Part shown: piece after piece, positions 45,374 through 56,482 of the stretch
How positions within the stretch are numbered: position 1 is the first letter of the stretch
How the letters are laid out: the number at the start of each line of letters is the position of its first letter
Source of the DNA: CAWGXG01 sp963826505
Lineage (GTDB): Bacteria; Chloroflexota; Anaerolineae; Aggregatilineales; Aggregatilineaceae
Assembly: GCA_963826505.1 (NCBI GenBank)
Contig: CAWGXG010000002.1
Span: 124,001-188,000, forward strand
Direction of reading: 5' to 3'
DNA length: 64,000 bases
Translations under genes and position numbers: made by a program
The notes under the pieces: generated by a model
Told to the model about the DNA's origin: nothing
Seen by the model: only the letters and a program-made list of their open reading frames with translations
Databases searched by the model: none

Positions 45374-47932
45374 GTGAGCACACAGCGTCCGCCGACCGCC
45401 TCTCAACGTAAGCTGTCACGCGCAGTGCGCTGGGCGCTGTTCGCCGCTGTGACCGTCGGGGCGCTGGTCGGCCTGCTGGTGCTGCCTCAGCCCTGGTCTA
45501 CGCTGGCCTTCGCCGTCGTGGTGCTGGGATCGCTGGGCGTGGCGCGGCGCGCACGACCAGCAGCGTCGGGCGCGCGCCATCCGGCTCCGCCCTCTCCACT
45601 GCGCAAGACCGAACCCGTGAGGCTTTCCCTCGCGCGGCGGGCTGTCCTGCTGGTCACGCTGATCGGCGTGGCAGGGCCGATCGCGCTCGTCATCGCGGCG
45701 CGAGCGCTGGTCGATCTGCTCAGCAATAGAATCGGACGTGTGCGGACGTTTTCGTCCCAGGGCGGGGCGACGGGCCGCACTGCGCTTGGCGCAGCACTCC
45801 GTGGCGCGATCACCCAGCGCCTGCGCGATCCCGGTCCCCGGCGCGATGCAATCGAAGTGTCGCATACACAGCGCCGCATCCGCGCATGGTGGGTTGCGCT
45901 GGAGCTGGCCGTGCTGGTGGCGTCGTCGCTTCTGGCCACACACGAATTCGCCAATCTGAACGAATCGCGCAGGCTCTACGGTGGCGAGGAGGAATGGCTG
46001 ACCAGTTCCGCCCAGTTCGCCGCACTGAGCCTGCGCCGCTACCACTACTTGCCGCTCTGGCAGCCCTATCTCGAATCCGGCGAGCCGTTGATCGGGAGTC
46101 CGTTTTCGTTCGTGCTCAACCCGTTCAGTACGGTGCCGAGCCTGCTGTTGGGCGGCGTCAACGGCATCAAGATCGCGGTCATCGTGACGGCGATCCTGGC
46201 GGCGTTGGGCGGCTGGGTGCTGGGTCGCGTGCTGGGACTCGGCAGCCTGGGGCGCGTGACGCTGGGCCTGTTGATGCTCGGCAAGGGCAACATGGTCGGC
46301 ATGATCGGCTCCGGCTATTTCCAACTCGGAGTCACGCAGGCGTATTTTCCGTGGATCGTCGCCGGGATGCTGGCCGTGCTGCGCTACAAGCGGCGGCGCT
46401 GGCCGCCCGTGCTGCTGGCCCTGTCATTTACATTGATGTTCTTCGGTGGCAACATCTGGTACACGCTGCCGATGCTGATCTGCATGATCGCGTTGACGGT
46501 GGCCTATACGCTGCACCCCCGCGCGCGCCGGATCGACTGGGCCGCGCTGCGCCGGGTGACGTTTGCCGCGGCGCTGACGATCGGCCTCAGCGCCGCGCTG
46601 CTGCTGCCCTTGTGGTTCAACCGGGGACGCATTGGCGATCATCCCGACGACCAAACGGGTGGCTTCCCTGCTGACCCGGTCAAGGTTGTCGAGCAGTTTT
46701 ACAATGGCTCGAAAGATTTGTATCTGCGCGGGGGTGCGCCGGGACAACCCGAGTTCTTCTACAGCTACATCAGCCCGGCCTGGTTCTTGCTCCTGATTTT
46801 CGTGGCGGTGCCGTTCGGACGCCCGTTCCGCTACCGCTCGATGTCGCGCCTGTGGGGTGTGGCACTGATCGTGGGCGGAGTCTGTCTGCTGTGGGGCATG
46901 GGCGGCCACGACATCATGCGCTGGGTGTACCAGCATGTGCCCGGCCTGGGACAATGGCGCTTCGTGGGGCGAGCGCTGGCGGTGACGTCGTTCTGGCTAG
47001 GCGTGCTGATTGCTCTGCGCGTGGACGCACTGTGGTGCCAAATCAATCGGGCGCGCTGGCGGCGTGGACGCCGTTGGCTCGTGCGTTGGCCGGTGCGCGG
47101 CGTGCAGTTCGCGGTCAGCATGGCGCTGATCGCGGCGAGCTTGGTGGCGGCGCGTGATGTGGTGCGCAAGTGGACGGAATTTGCTGGGCTGGTGGATGTA
47201 GATCAACTCGACACGCCTTGTCTGGACTGGCTGCGCGATCATCACTCTGACGACCTGGCCCTGACGGTTTACCGCTACAACTATGGACTGGTCACGCCGT
47301 TTTTGGATGAGGGCATCCGGCTGGCAAACATCGAGGCGGATTACATGCCGATCCCGCTGCCCTCTACTCAGGGCGTTTTCGACTGGACGAATCTGTTGCC
47401 GCGTTATGGTTTGACGTGGGATGAAAACATCCGCCAATTTTTGTACAACCACGGCTACACGATGCTTGCCGACAGCCCTGATACGTTCCACAACCAGTAT
47501 CCCTGCCTGTACGTCAAGGAGGACGCATTCCCCTACGCGTTCGCCGTGTCGCAGATGATGCTGTTACAGGGCCAAGGGCCAACCCTGACATCGGACGATG
47601 TGCAGCCAGTCGATGTGTACCGCCGCTTGCCTGACCGTATCACCCTGGTGATCCAGTCGAGCGTGGAACCGCTGGTGCTAACCGTACAGGAACGGGCGTA
47701 CCCCGGCTGGCAGGTGATCGTCGACGGGCAGCGCACGAAGCTGGAATCCGTTGGCGGGCTGATCGGCGTGGTGCTGCCGGATGATGGCAATTGGCATACG
47801 GTGCTGTTTCGCTACCGGCCTCCGCTGTTATTCCTGGGCAGCGCGATCACGCTCGTGACGGCGGCCTTCGTGACGCTCTACCTGGTGCGTGCCGAAGGGC
47901 TGTGGCGGCGAGGCAGGGCGCACCGGGGTTAG
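45374..47932 (+). CDS. YfhO-like large membrane protein
   Basis: An 852-aa polytopic protein. GTG start at 45374 after GGAGGTAGAC. The first approximately 140 residues have two or three helices and basic linkers. The body (from about 165) starts with a helix and a long external loop (NESRRLYGGEEEWLTSS, YHYLPLWQPYLESGEPLIGSPFSF) typical of YfhO/GT-C-fold proteins with an acidic catalytic-like position, then about eleven helices, and a C-terminal beta domain (LTVQERAYPGWQVIVDGQ). YfhO proteins are implicated in glycosylation of lipoteichoic acid or other envelope polymers. A terminator follows. Confidence 0.75.
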   Translation: MSTQRPPTASQRKLSRAVRWALFAAVTVGALVGLLVLPQPWSTLAFAVVVLGSLGVARRARPAASGARHPAPPSPLRKTEPVRLSLARRAVLLVTLIGVAGPIALVIAARALVDLLSNRIGRVRTFSSQGGATGRTALGAALRGAITQRLRDPGPRRDAIEVSHTQRRIRAWWVALELAVLVASSLLATHEFANLNESRRLYGGEEEWLTSSAQFAALSLRRYHYLPLWQPYLESGEPLIGSPFSFVLNPFSTVPSLLLGGVNGIKIAVIVTAILAALGGWVLGRVLGLGSLGRVTLGLLMLGKGNMVGMIGSGYFQLGVTQAYFPWIVAGMLAVLRYKRRRWPPVLLALSFTLMFFGGNIWYTLPMLICMIALTVAYTLHPRARRIDWAALRRVTFAAALTIGLSAALLLPLWFNRGRIGDHPDDQTGGFPADPVKVVEQFYNGSKDLYLRGGAPGQPEFFYSYISPAWFLLLIFVAVPFGRPFRYRSMSRLWGVALIVGGVCLLWGMGGHDIMRWVYQHVPGLGQWRFVGRALAVTSFWLGVLIALRVDALWCQINRARWRRGRRWLVRWPVRGVQFAVSMALIAASLVAARDVVRKWTEFAGLVDVDQLDTPCLDWLRDHHSDDLALTVYRYNYGLVTPFLDEGIRLANIEADYMPIPLPSTQGVFDWTNLLPRYGLTWDENIRQFLYNHGYTMLADSPDTFHNQYPCLYVKEDAFPYAFAVSQMMLLQGQGPTLTSDDVQPVDVYRRLPDRITLVIQSSVEPLVLTVQERAYPGWQVIVDGQRTKLESVGGLIGVVLPDDGNWHTVLFRYRPPLLFLGSAITLVTAAFVTLYLVRAEGLWRRGRAHRG

Positions 47933-47957
47933 CCCCACCGCTCCGATCTGCAAACGA

Positions 47958-48000
47958 TATCCGCTCAGCCGTCAATCACTGAGCGGATACCGTCGATTTT
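47958..48000 (+). terminator. Rho-independent terminator
   Basis: A perfect 10-bp inverted repeat (47958-47967 / 47980-47989, 12-nt loop) lies 26 bases after the YfhO-like stop, with GATTTT about 10 bases later. Confidence 0.65.
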
Positions 48001-48032
48001 CGCCCCCTCTCCAGCGTGGCTGGAAAGGGGCG
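48001..48032. terminator. GC-rich hairpin between convergent genes
   Basis: CGCCCC...TCCAGC-GTG-GCTGGA...GGGGCG forms a strong hairpin between the YfhO-like (+) and alpha-2-macroglobulin (-) genes; no T-run on the minus side. Confidence 0.5.
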
Positions 48033-48052
48033 GGTGAGGCAGGCGATTGTTC

Positions 48053-51000
48053 TTACTCTGCCGGCACCATTGCGTCGGAGGGCGAGCCGCCCGTGATCGT
48101 GAACAGCGATCCCGCGCCGCGCCCGTACACCTCTGGGAAGTAAAACTCGGAACCCGTCGGTGGGATGACGTTGTATACGCCCGCCATCCCCGGATAGATC
48201 ACATACTGGAATTCGTACGTGCCGCGCGGCAAATAGGTCGCGTACATCACCACTTTTTCGTCGCGCATTTCGATATTGGAGAACCACCACCAGCCCCATC
48301 CCCGGCTGAGCGGGCGATTGCGGCTGAGCTGTGGCTGCGTGCCGACCTGGCTGCTGGTGTTCAGGTTCGGGTTGACCGCGTCCGCGCCTGCCGGAATCGG
48401 ATCTTCGATCACGACGTAGTGCAGGTTATTGGGCGCGATGATGGTCAGCGTCACCTGGACGGCCTGGCCCACATCCGCGCTGGTGATCGGATCGGCGTTT
48501 GGATCGTCGAGCAGGCTGTATTTCCGGTCGATGATGATGCCCCGGTTCAGCGGCTCGACTTCCGGCACGGGCAGGTAGGCGGTCAGGTGCGCCGTGTAGT
48601 ACAGGTTGCCGGGGCCGTCACTGCGGCTGAAGACCAGACGATTCGCCTGATCGGCCAGCAGATCGGCCACCGACACATGCAGCACCTCGGAGTCCTTCAC
48701 GTTGTCAGACGTAGCCGTGTTGTCGGCAAGTTCCATCTGATCGCCGTTGAGCGTCACGCCGAAGGTGTAATCGGGGTGCAGCTCGCCGGTGACGGTCATC
48801 CACTCGGTCAGTGCCATCACGGACCAGGCGGTTTCCTGCGTGGTTTCCCAGTGATCGGCGTTGCGCGCGACCATTAGCCAGCGTACCACGTTGGGGATCA
48901 ACTGGTTTTCAGGATCGACCTGGGCCATCGCCAGCAGACCCAACGCCGTCGTGCGCGTGTCGGTGTTCCAGTTCCACCAGTCGGCGTAGTCTTCTTCCCA
49001 GTGACCGCCCGTCGCGCTGACGATCAGCTTGTTGTTCAGATCGTTGATCAGCTCCATGGCACGCGAGTCGTCCGGCGCGAGCAGGTGGAACGTCATCGCC
49101 ATGTAAGCCTTGGCATAGAGGTTCATCTTTTCGCGTTCGGCGAACAGGCGCACCGTGCGCTGCATGTCGCCGTGATCGGTGCGTGCTAGCGCGTAGAGCA
49201 AGAACGCCTGCCGGTTAATGCGCCACGGCTCATCCTGGGGCCGGATCGTGACCAGCGAGCGCTGTACAAACACTGCCGCCCGGTCGATCACGTCCTGCTG
49301 GATGGTGGAGCCGGATCGCTGCGCTTCGACCAGCCCGATCAGCGCGTAAGCCGTCACGATCGCGTTGGACTCATCTTGCGGGAACCAGCCCCAGCCGCCA
49401 TCGACTTTTTGCTGGGCGTAGAGCCGCTGCAGCGCGTAGCCGACCTGGACTTGCAGATTGGCTTCCAGCGCGGGATCGTCCACGCCGAGCTCGTTCAGCG
49501 CGCGCAGTGTGACCGCGTTGGGCAGGAAGCGGCTGATGATCTGCTCGATGCAGTAGTACGGGTAGTTCTTCAGCCAGGTCATCGCGTCGATGGCCGCCGC
49601 GGCCAGCGATCGATCGACCTTCACGCTGAGCTCGCCCTGCGTCACATTGAAGCGGCGCGGCAGGACGACGGCTTCGGTCCGGCTGTTGGCGTCAGGCCCG
49701 TACAGCGTCCCGGCGGTGCCGACGGTTTCCGGCACTTCGTACTTGTAGACCGGCAGGGGTTGGCCCTGCGAGACGGTCGGCTTGCTGGCGTCGGTATAGG
49801 CACCGTCGCCCGCATTGGCGTAGAAGGTCAGGTCCACGGAGGACACGTCGAGAATCTCGACCTGCCAGGTGATCCGCGCGCGTCCCTTGGCCGGGATGTT
49901 AGCCATCTGGGACGGAGTCACGCCGTCCGCGAAGCGGAAGCCCGTGCCTTCCAGTGAGATTTCGGTGAGCTGGTCTTCGTTGCTGTTATTGTTGACGACC
50001 GCGCTCAGGGTGGCCGTATCGCCCACCACGAAGAAGCGCGGCGTCCCAGGCCGGATCAGAACCGGCTTGGTGCTCAGCAGGTCGAACGTGGTTTGCCCGA
50101 CCAGCATAGGCCCGTCCGCGCCAGTCGTGACCGCGCGCGCATCGAGACGCCACGTGGTCAGGTTGTCCGGCAGCGTGACGGAGACGGTCGCCTGTCCGTT
50201 TTCATCGGTGACGACCGACGGCTCCCACAACGGCGTATCGACGAATTCCTGGCGTACCTCGAAGATGCCGCCTTCGCCGTAGCCACCGCCGCCGCCTTTG
50301 ATGGTGTCGATGATGGTTTGCGTCGCCTGGTCCACGCTGATCGTCAGCGGGCTGGACGTGCGCACCGTGACGCCGCGCTCCGAGTAGAAGAACGGCAGCA
50401 GCGGCGAACTGTTGGGATCGGCGATGCTCAGCACGGAAAGATCGGTCAGCCCTACGCCGACGTCCGCGCCGGGCACAGGCGTGCCCTGCCAGTCTTTGGC
50501 CGTGATGGTGTATTCGACCGTGTCGCCCGGTCCGGCGAACTCGCCCGCCGCGACATCCACGCTCGATTCGACCGTCAGGTCCATCACCAACTGGCTGGTA
50601 TCCACGCTCAGCCCGACCATGCCCATGCGGAACGCGGCGGTCGGGTTATTTTCGTCCACGCCCTTGATCAGCACCACGCTCACGAAGACGTTCGGCGCGA
50701 AGTCGGCGGTGATCGGCAGTTGGAACACGGTGCTGTTGGTGTTCAGTTGCAGGACTTCGGTCGACAGGATGTCGCCGCGCTCGACCGTGATCAGCGCCTG
50801 GGCAGTGCCCTGCCACGGGCTGGGGATCAGGATTTCGGCGGTGTCACCGACTTTGTACTCGTCTTTGTCGGTGATCAACTGCACGCGGTTGGAATTCTCC
50901 TGCCGCCAGTTGATGAAGTTGCGCCCGCTAACCCACATGAAGGCGCTGGAACGCACCGTGTTGCCGCTGTCGTCGGTGGTCGTCGCGTAGACTTTGTAGA

Positions 51001-54000
51001 CGCCACCCGCGGGCGGCGTGAAACTGATCTGCGCCAGACCGTCCGCGTCGGAGGTGACGGTGCCACTGCCCCCTTCGACCGGCTCTTCCTTCACGTCCCA
51101 GGTCCAGGTCGTGCGGCCAAAGTCGTCTTCTTCCTGCACACTGAACCAGCGCCGCTCGACGACTTGATAGTCCACGCTCTGGTTAGCCACCGGATCACTG
51201 TCCCAGTCCACCGTCAGCAGGTTGATCTTGTTCTCGCGCTCGGCGAAACCGACGTATTCCTCCGGCTGCGCGCCGACGTAGACGCGCCCCTGGTGGACGA
51301 TCACCTGGGCACGGCCCGCGACGAGCTGATCGCTCTCATCGACGACGCGCGCTTCGATGGTGTAGGTCTGGCTCTGGCTTTTATCGCCCAGATCGGCGTC
51401 CAGTGTGATCATGAACTGGCCCTGGGCGTCGGTCGTGCCTTCGCCTTCCGCGACGACCTGTCCACCGCTGCCGTAGTAGTAGGGCGAGTAGAGGTCGTAG
51501 TTCTGATCGACGAACGACCAATAGCCCGGCTGATCGCCGGTGTAGTTGAAGTAGTAATCCTCAGAGAGCACGCTGTAGCTGACGCTGGCGTCGGACACTG
51601 GCCCGCCGAAGAAGTAACTTGAATCGACCAGCACATTGATCTGATCGCCCTGTGCAACCTGATCCTGTGCGGGCGTCACCGTCACCTGGAATTCCGGCGC
51701 GCGGTACTCCGCCACGCTGAAGCCCAGGCCGAACGAGTCGCGCTGGTTGCTCGCCACTTCTGCCACGACGCGGTAGAAGCCGAGCGGCGCTTCGGGATCG
51801 AGGTCCACCTGTCCGCTGAACGATCCCTGGGGCGAAACCGGCAGGCTTTGATCAAAGATGATTTCGCCGCGATCGTCGTAAACCTTAACCGGCACTTCCT
51901 TAAGATCGGCACGGTGTAGGTGGTGTCGTTGCGATCGCGCAGAATGCCCTTGAAATACACGGGCTGTCCGGGCCGGTAGATCGGGCGATCAGTGTACAGA
52001 TAGACCGAGAAATTCTCCGGCTGGTAGTCGCTGTTGAGATCGAACTGCCAGGGGTCCATGCCATCGGTCCAATTGCTGACCGCATAACCGAACGTGTCGC
52101 CCTGGTTGGCCATCGCGTAAACGGTCGTGTAGAGATCGCCCAGGTGCGGGATCGTCGCCTCTGCCAGACCGTCCGCGTCCGATGTGGCGCGGGCGATGGG
52201 GTTGAAACTCTCGTTGTAGAAGATCACCGGCACGCCGGACAGCGGATCGCCGCTCTGCATATCGGTGACCCAGGCCAGCGCCGTGTCCTGGCTGAATTTC
52301 AGCGTGATGTTGGCCGACTGCACCACCAGGATATGGCGCCGCGTGTAGCCGTCCCATTGATCCGTTTCGGGCGAGTTCAGTTCCAGGTAGTAGATGCCCG
52401 GGGCGAGCGCTTCCGGCTGGTAGGGCTGGCCGTAGACCTGCGCCGTGGGCGCGTTGGGATCGACCGGCTGCTTGCCGAGCGGCTCGTAGTAGTACACCGA
52501 CGAGTCACCCTCGGCGGCCCACCCGGTCAGGCCGTTGTTCAGCCGGACCTCCCACCACAGGTAACCGCCTTCGCAGTACGGCCCACCGATGATCTGCATA
52601 GTTTCGTCGGGCAGTGCCTGCGTGATGACGGTCGCGTCGAGGTTGGGGTCCTGCCGCACGTTGAGCGGGCGGTTGTCTTCGCGCGTGACCAACGCCACGT
52701 CGCCGATCTTCACCTGCGGATCGGGCGCGCCCAAACATTCGATATTGGCGATCCCGCTTGGCCCCGTGTCGGAGATATACAGCAGCTCATAGCGGCGCGT
52801 GTCCTGCTGGCTGCTCACGTTCACCGACCACTGGCGCAGCAGATCGTCCGGGCGCGGCGTGTACTGGTTCCAGGCGTCCCAACTGTTCGGCCCGACCAGA
52901 TCCGCCAGCCGCGCGGGCGACATGCGCCACAGGTTGAGATTGAGCACCGATATGTTGCGATGCGTGACAAACACGCGCGTGGACTCGTTGTAACTGCTGT
53001 ACACGCCCACGTCGCCGGTGGCCTGGATGGTCAGCTCGGGCGGGTACGGTCCGGTGGTGTAGTTGACGGTCAGACCTTCGTCGATGCGGTTGCCGTAGCG
53101 ATCCTCGATGCCGGGCAAAATGGTGATCGTGTATTCGGTGCTCGGCTCGGTGTCGAAGGCCAGGTTGTAGCTCGACCGGTAGTCGTAGAAATAGGTGTCG
53201 TAATCGCGCCAGGGCTGCGGCTCGATGATGATCTTATCTTTGAGCGAGTCCAGGCTGATCGGCGTATTGAAATAAATCGTAAAGCCGCCGTAAGGCTGCA
53301 CCATGACATCCCCGTCACTGGGTGACGTGGACAGGATGCGCGGGTAGGGCACCGTCGTGAAATAGGTCGCCCCGTCTTCGGCCAGGGATGCGCCGGTCGC
53401 GCTGCGCGCCTTGTCGGCGTAGACGCGCGCGATGTAGGCCAATTCCATTTGCAGCGGCTCGTCCGGCGTGAAGGTCAGCGTACGTGCGTCAGTGCTCCAG
53501 GTGATCTCCCCACTGACGGGCTGCGCGTCACCTTCTGTGGCTCCGCCCGTCGGGCCGACGTAGCTCAACTCGAACGCGCCGTCTTCGAACGACTGCGGGT
53601 CCATCGCTTGGCTGAACGTGACGCTGACCGGCAATTCCAGGACCACTTTATCGGAATCCATGCGCGGGTTGAAACTGAGCAGCTCGGGCTGCACGGTCCG
53701 GAAGTGCCAGGAGTAATCCAACTCCAGGATGCCGCCGGTGATGTCTTCCAGCCCGGCCGTGACGGTCGCCGTGTAGAGCGTGCCGCCGCGCAGCTCGGAC
53801 GCGGGCGTGAACAGGTAGATCGACGTGTTGAGCCATTCGCCCTTGCCCTCGACCGGCGGGTCGAAGATCAGCGGCTGTGGCAGCGTGCCCATGTCTTCGA
53901 CCGCCACAAGTGGCACGACCGGGCGATTGAAGATCACGGTGATGACGCTGTCCGTATCGACCGAGGACGAGTCATCGCCGGGCAGCACTTCGGACACTTC

Positions 54001-54432
54001 CAGGTAGCCCACCGTGCGCAGCTTGAGGGTGTAATCTTCCTCCAGCGCTACGCCCTCGGCAGACACCAGCCCGGTCGACAGGGTGAAGGTGTATTCCGTG
54101 GCGCGGGCGAACGGGTCTGACGGCGTAAAAGTCAGCGTTGTGTCGCCGTCGGACAGCGCGGTCGTGCCCGCGATCTCAGGCGACACGCTGAGCGCGTCAC
54201 CGGCGGTTGCCGGATCGACCGGCACATCGAAGTAAAAGGTCACCTGCCCGTCGAGCGCGAGTTCTTCGCCGGGCAGCGGCATCGTATCGATCACGCGCGG
54301 CGGCAGCGCGCTGTCACGCGCGCCCGCCTCGCCCCACGCGACCGGTACGCCTCCCCATACCAGTCCCAGGGCGCACGCGGCCAGCAGCAGCGCCCCGAGG
54401 CCGCTGATCCACCGGATTCGTCGTCGTTTCAT
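48053..54432 (-). CDS. Bacterial alpha-2-macroglobulin with SH3-like insert (frameshifted)
   Basis: A giant exported protease-trap protein of about 2,125 aa in two frames. ATG 54432 (GGAGG upstream) starts a basic signal region with a lipobox-like LLAAC (C20). Then come about four Big_5-type Ig domains (LDGQVTFYFDVPVDP and related), an SH3-like unit (NRPLNVRQDPNLDATV), and MG2 (DRPIYRPGQPVYFKG). The frame slips near 51901 (one base missing or two extra) into the segment from VPVKVYDDRGE: MG domains, the A2M bait region with LWEPSVVTDENGQATVSV, and the thioester domain with YCIEQ (codons 49541-49552), then a C-terminal receptor-like domain. The thioester Cys-Gln pair is intact. No penicillin-binding protein gene adjoins it. 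Confidence 0.85.
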
Positions 54433-54698
54433 CCTGTTTTCCTCCACCAATAAATGGTCCCTAAAAATGGACGTAGGCGTCAAGACCGATGACGGTCGAA
54501 ACGGTCCTTATGATTCACTGACTTGCCTGACGCTGCGCTGGTGAGCTTGTCTGGTTGATGTCGCGCGGAGAATGATCCGTCGCTGCCGGATAGGCGCGTC
54601 ACACCGGCGGAAACATCCTTACTTATTGTCATTATAGGTGATCTCGTGATCCGGAGGAAAGCGCCTTCACCACGCCCAGACCACGCCTTCCCTACGCT

Positions 54699-55070
54699 TT
54701 ACGCGCCGGGTTGGCCGGTCAGGGCTTCGTCGACCAGGTCCAGAAAATGCTGGATCGAGACGGGTTTGACAACGAAATGGAACACGCCCAGCGCCTCGGC
54801 CTCGGGGCGCCAGCGGTCGTTCGCGGAGATGACGATCACCGGCAAGGCGCGCAGCCGCACATCGCTTTGCATGAATTCCAGCACGCGCAGGCCGGGCAGA
54901 TCGGGCAGGTTGAGATCGAGGATCAACAGGTCGAAATCTTCGTTGGTGAGGTGCAGCATCCCCTCAGACGCACGGCGCGCGCTGGTCACCTGGTGCGGGC
55001 TGCGGGCGAGCGCTTGCTCGTACAGGAATCGCAGATCGTCGTCGTCTTCTACTACCAGGATCGCTGACAT
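54699..55070 (-). CDS. Single-domain response regulator (CheY-like)
   Basis: A 123-aa receiver domain: acidic pocket EDDDD at 8-12, phosphoacceptor D52 (LLILDLNLPD), S82 (VIVISAND) and K102 (VVKPVS). No output domain, so it acts by protein contact or in a phosphorelay. No histidine kinase gene adjoins it. ATG 55070. Confidence 0.92.
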   Translation of the reverse strand: MSAILVVEDDDDLRFLYEQALARSPHQVTSARRASEGMLHLTNEDFDLLILDLNLPDLPGLRVLEFMQSDVRLRALPVIVISANDRWRPEAEALGVFHFVVKPVSIQHFLDLVDEALTGQPGA

Positions 55071-55134
55071 TCACTTCCCTGTTCTGGTATAGACACCGGG
55101 CTAAGCCGGGTTGAGTGAGTCGCATGGCAGGACG

Positions 55135-55791
55135 TCACATGCCTGGAAAATTCGTTATGGGCAGGTCGAGCAGCGTCTTGGCCACGTACCAAGTGGTGGC
55201 GGCAGCTTCGCGCAGCACCGATCGCGCTTCTTCCCACGAGCGCAGCGCCCCAGTCGTGACCTGGGCCGGGCTGGTCCAGTTGCGCAGGCCCTCGCGCTCG
55301 AACAGCCAATGCGCGCGCCATAAATGATAATTGTCGCTCACCAGCAGTGCATTCTGCCACCCGTAGTCCTGAGCCAGCGCCGCGACCGCGATCGCGTTTT
55401 GTTCGGTGCTCAAGCTGTGCGGCTCGACGATGATGGCCGCCTGCGGTACGCCATGCTCAAGGGCGGCCTGCTGGCACCGTTCCGCCTCGCTGATCGCGCC
55501 TTCGCGCGCTGCCCCGCCAGTACACACCAGCACCGGCGCAAATCCCTGCGTGTAGAGCACGGCGGCATGCTGCGCGCGGCGCAGCGTGCCATCTTCTCCG
55601 CCGCCCAACACGACGATCACGTCGGCGGAATGGACGCGATCGGTGGCTCCATAGCGCTCGATCACCGCGCAAAGCCCAAGCAGCACCACCGTCCCCGCCC
55701 AGCCGGTGATCCACACCAGCCGCAGAACCCAGCGCCACCGCCGCCGCAGCCGCGGTAGGGACCGGTGCTTAATCGTCACAGGGGGTGCCAT
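55135..55791 (-). CDS. DUF218 (YdcF/SanA/ElyC-like) envelope protein
   Basis: A 218-aa protein with one N-terminal membrane helix (about 25-44) and a DUF218 domain: ADVIVVLGGGEDGTLRRAQHAAVLY, VCTGGAAREGAISEAE, EPHSLSTEQNAIAVA (conserved ST-x-N), and LLVSDNYHLWRA. Family members (ElyC, SanA) act at the envelope in lipid-carrier or vancomycin-permeability processes. It starts 3 bases after the lipoprotein stop, so the two are in one operon. Confidence 0.85.
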   Translation of the reverse strand: MAPPVTIKHRSLPRLRRRWRWVLRLVWITGWAGTVVLLGLCAVIERYGATDRVHSADVIVVLGGGEDGTLRRAQHAAVLYTQGFAPVLVCTGGAAREGAISEAERCQQAALEHGVPQAAIIVEPHSLSTEQNAIAVAALAQDYGWQNALLVSDNYHLWRAHWLFEREGLRNWTSPAQVTTGALRSWEEARSVLREAAATTWYVAKTLLDLPITNFPGM

Positions 55792-55794
55792 CGC

Positions 55795-56373
55795 CTAATA
55801 CTGGAACGCGGCCATGAAATTGTTGAGCGCGTCCAAGGATGTCGGCGTGCGGACAATGAACGCCCAGCCATAATGGCTCCACGCCGCGAGATAACCGCCC
55901 TGGCGGTCTTGCACGATGCCATACGCTGCCGGAGGCAGGTAATACGGCGCTTCGACTGTGCGCGCGACGCTGCTGTTTTCCAGCGCACCGCGTACCGTGT
56001 TAATGGCCTGTTGGGGATCATCGAAATAATAGACCGTCAGCACGACGACGTCCTGTTTTTCAAGATACGTCACTTGCAGGCCGCCCGTTGACAGGCCAGT
56101 GGCGTGACCCTCGGTCTTTTGCTGGACGAAGGCCCCGATCGTAAATGGCGGCGCGAAATCATAGGGCGCGGCCTCTGGAAGTTCGCGATTGCGTGGCGCG
56201 GGCGGGCGTGGGGTCGACGTCGGCCCCGTGTAGACGTAGGTGGGCGTGGTGCCTGCACTGGGTGTGTTTTGCGCGGGCGCGGTATCGCCGGAGTTGTTCT
56301 TTCCGCCGCACGCCGCCAGGATCATCATCGCTGCCAATAGCCCTATCCATCCCCGCCCGATTACACGCCGCAT
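55795..56373 (-). CDS. Lipoprotein of unknown function
   Basis: A 192-aa lipoprotein. ATG 56373 with AAGGATGGGA upstream; lipobox LAAC with C22, then GGKNNSGD. A Thr/Pro-rich stretch (about 30-65) acts as a tether. The mature domain (FTIGAFVQQKTEGHATG, LEKQDVVVLTVYYF, AAWSHYGWAFIVRT) is beta-rich. Upstream partner of the DUF218 gene in a two-gene operon. Confidence 0.78.
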   Translation of the reverse strand: MRRVIGRGWIGLLAAMMILAACGGKNNSGDTAPAQNTPSAGTTPTYVYTGPTSTPRPPAPRNRELPEAAPYDFAPPFTIGAFVQQKTEGHATGLSTGGLQVTYLEKQDVVVLTVYYFDDPQQAINTVRGALENSSVARTVEAPYYLPPAAYGIVQDRQGGYLAAWSHYGWAFIVRTPTSLDALNNFMAAFQY

Positions 56374-56482
56374 TGCGTCCCATCCTTGTGATTTGGGGCC
56401 ACGCTGCCACCGATTCCCACTGCGCTCCAACGTAACACCGCCCGCGCCCCAGCGCAAGTTGGACGCGGCACCAGATAACGCG

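Noticed and set aside
50093..51622. 509-aa plus-strand open frame
   Set aside because: It is a shadow of the alpha-2-macroglobulin on the other strand: Arg/His/Gln/Val-biased composition, no ribosome site and no motif.
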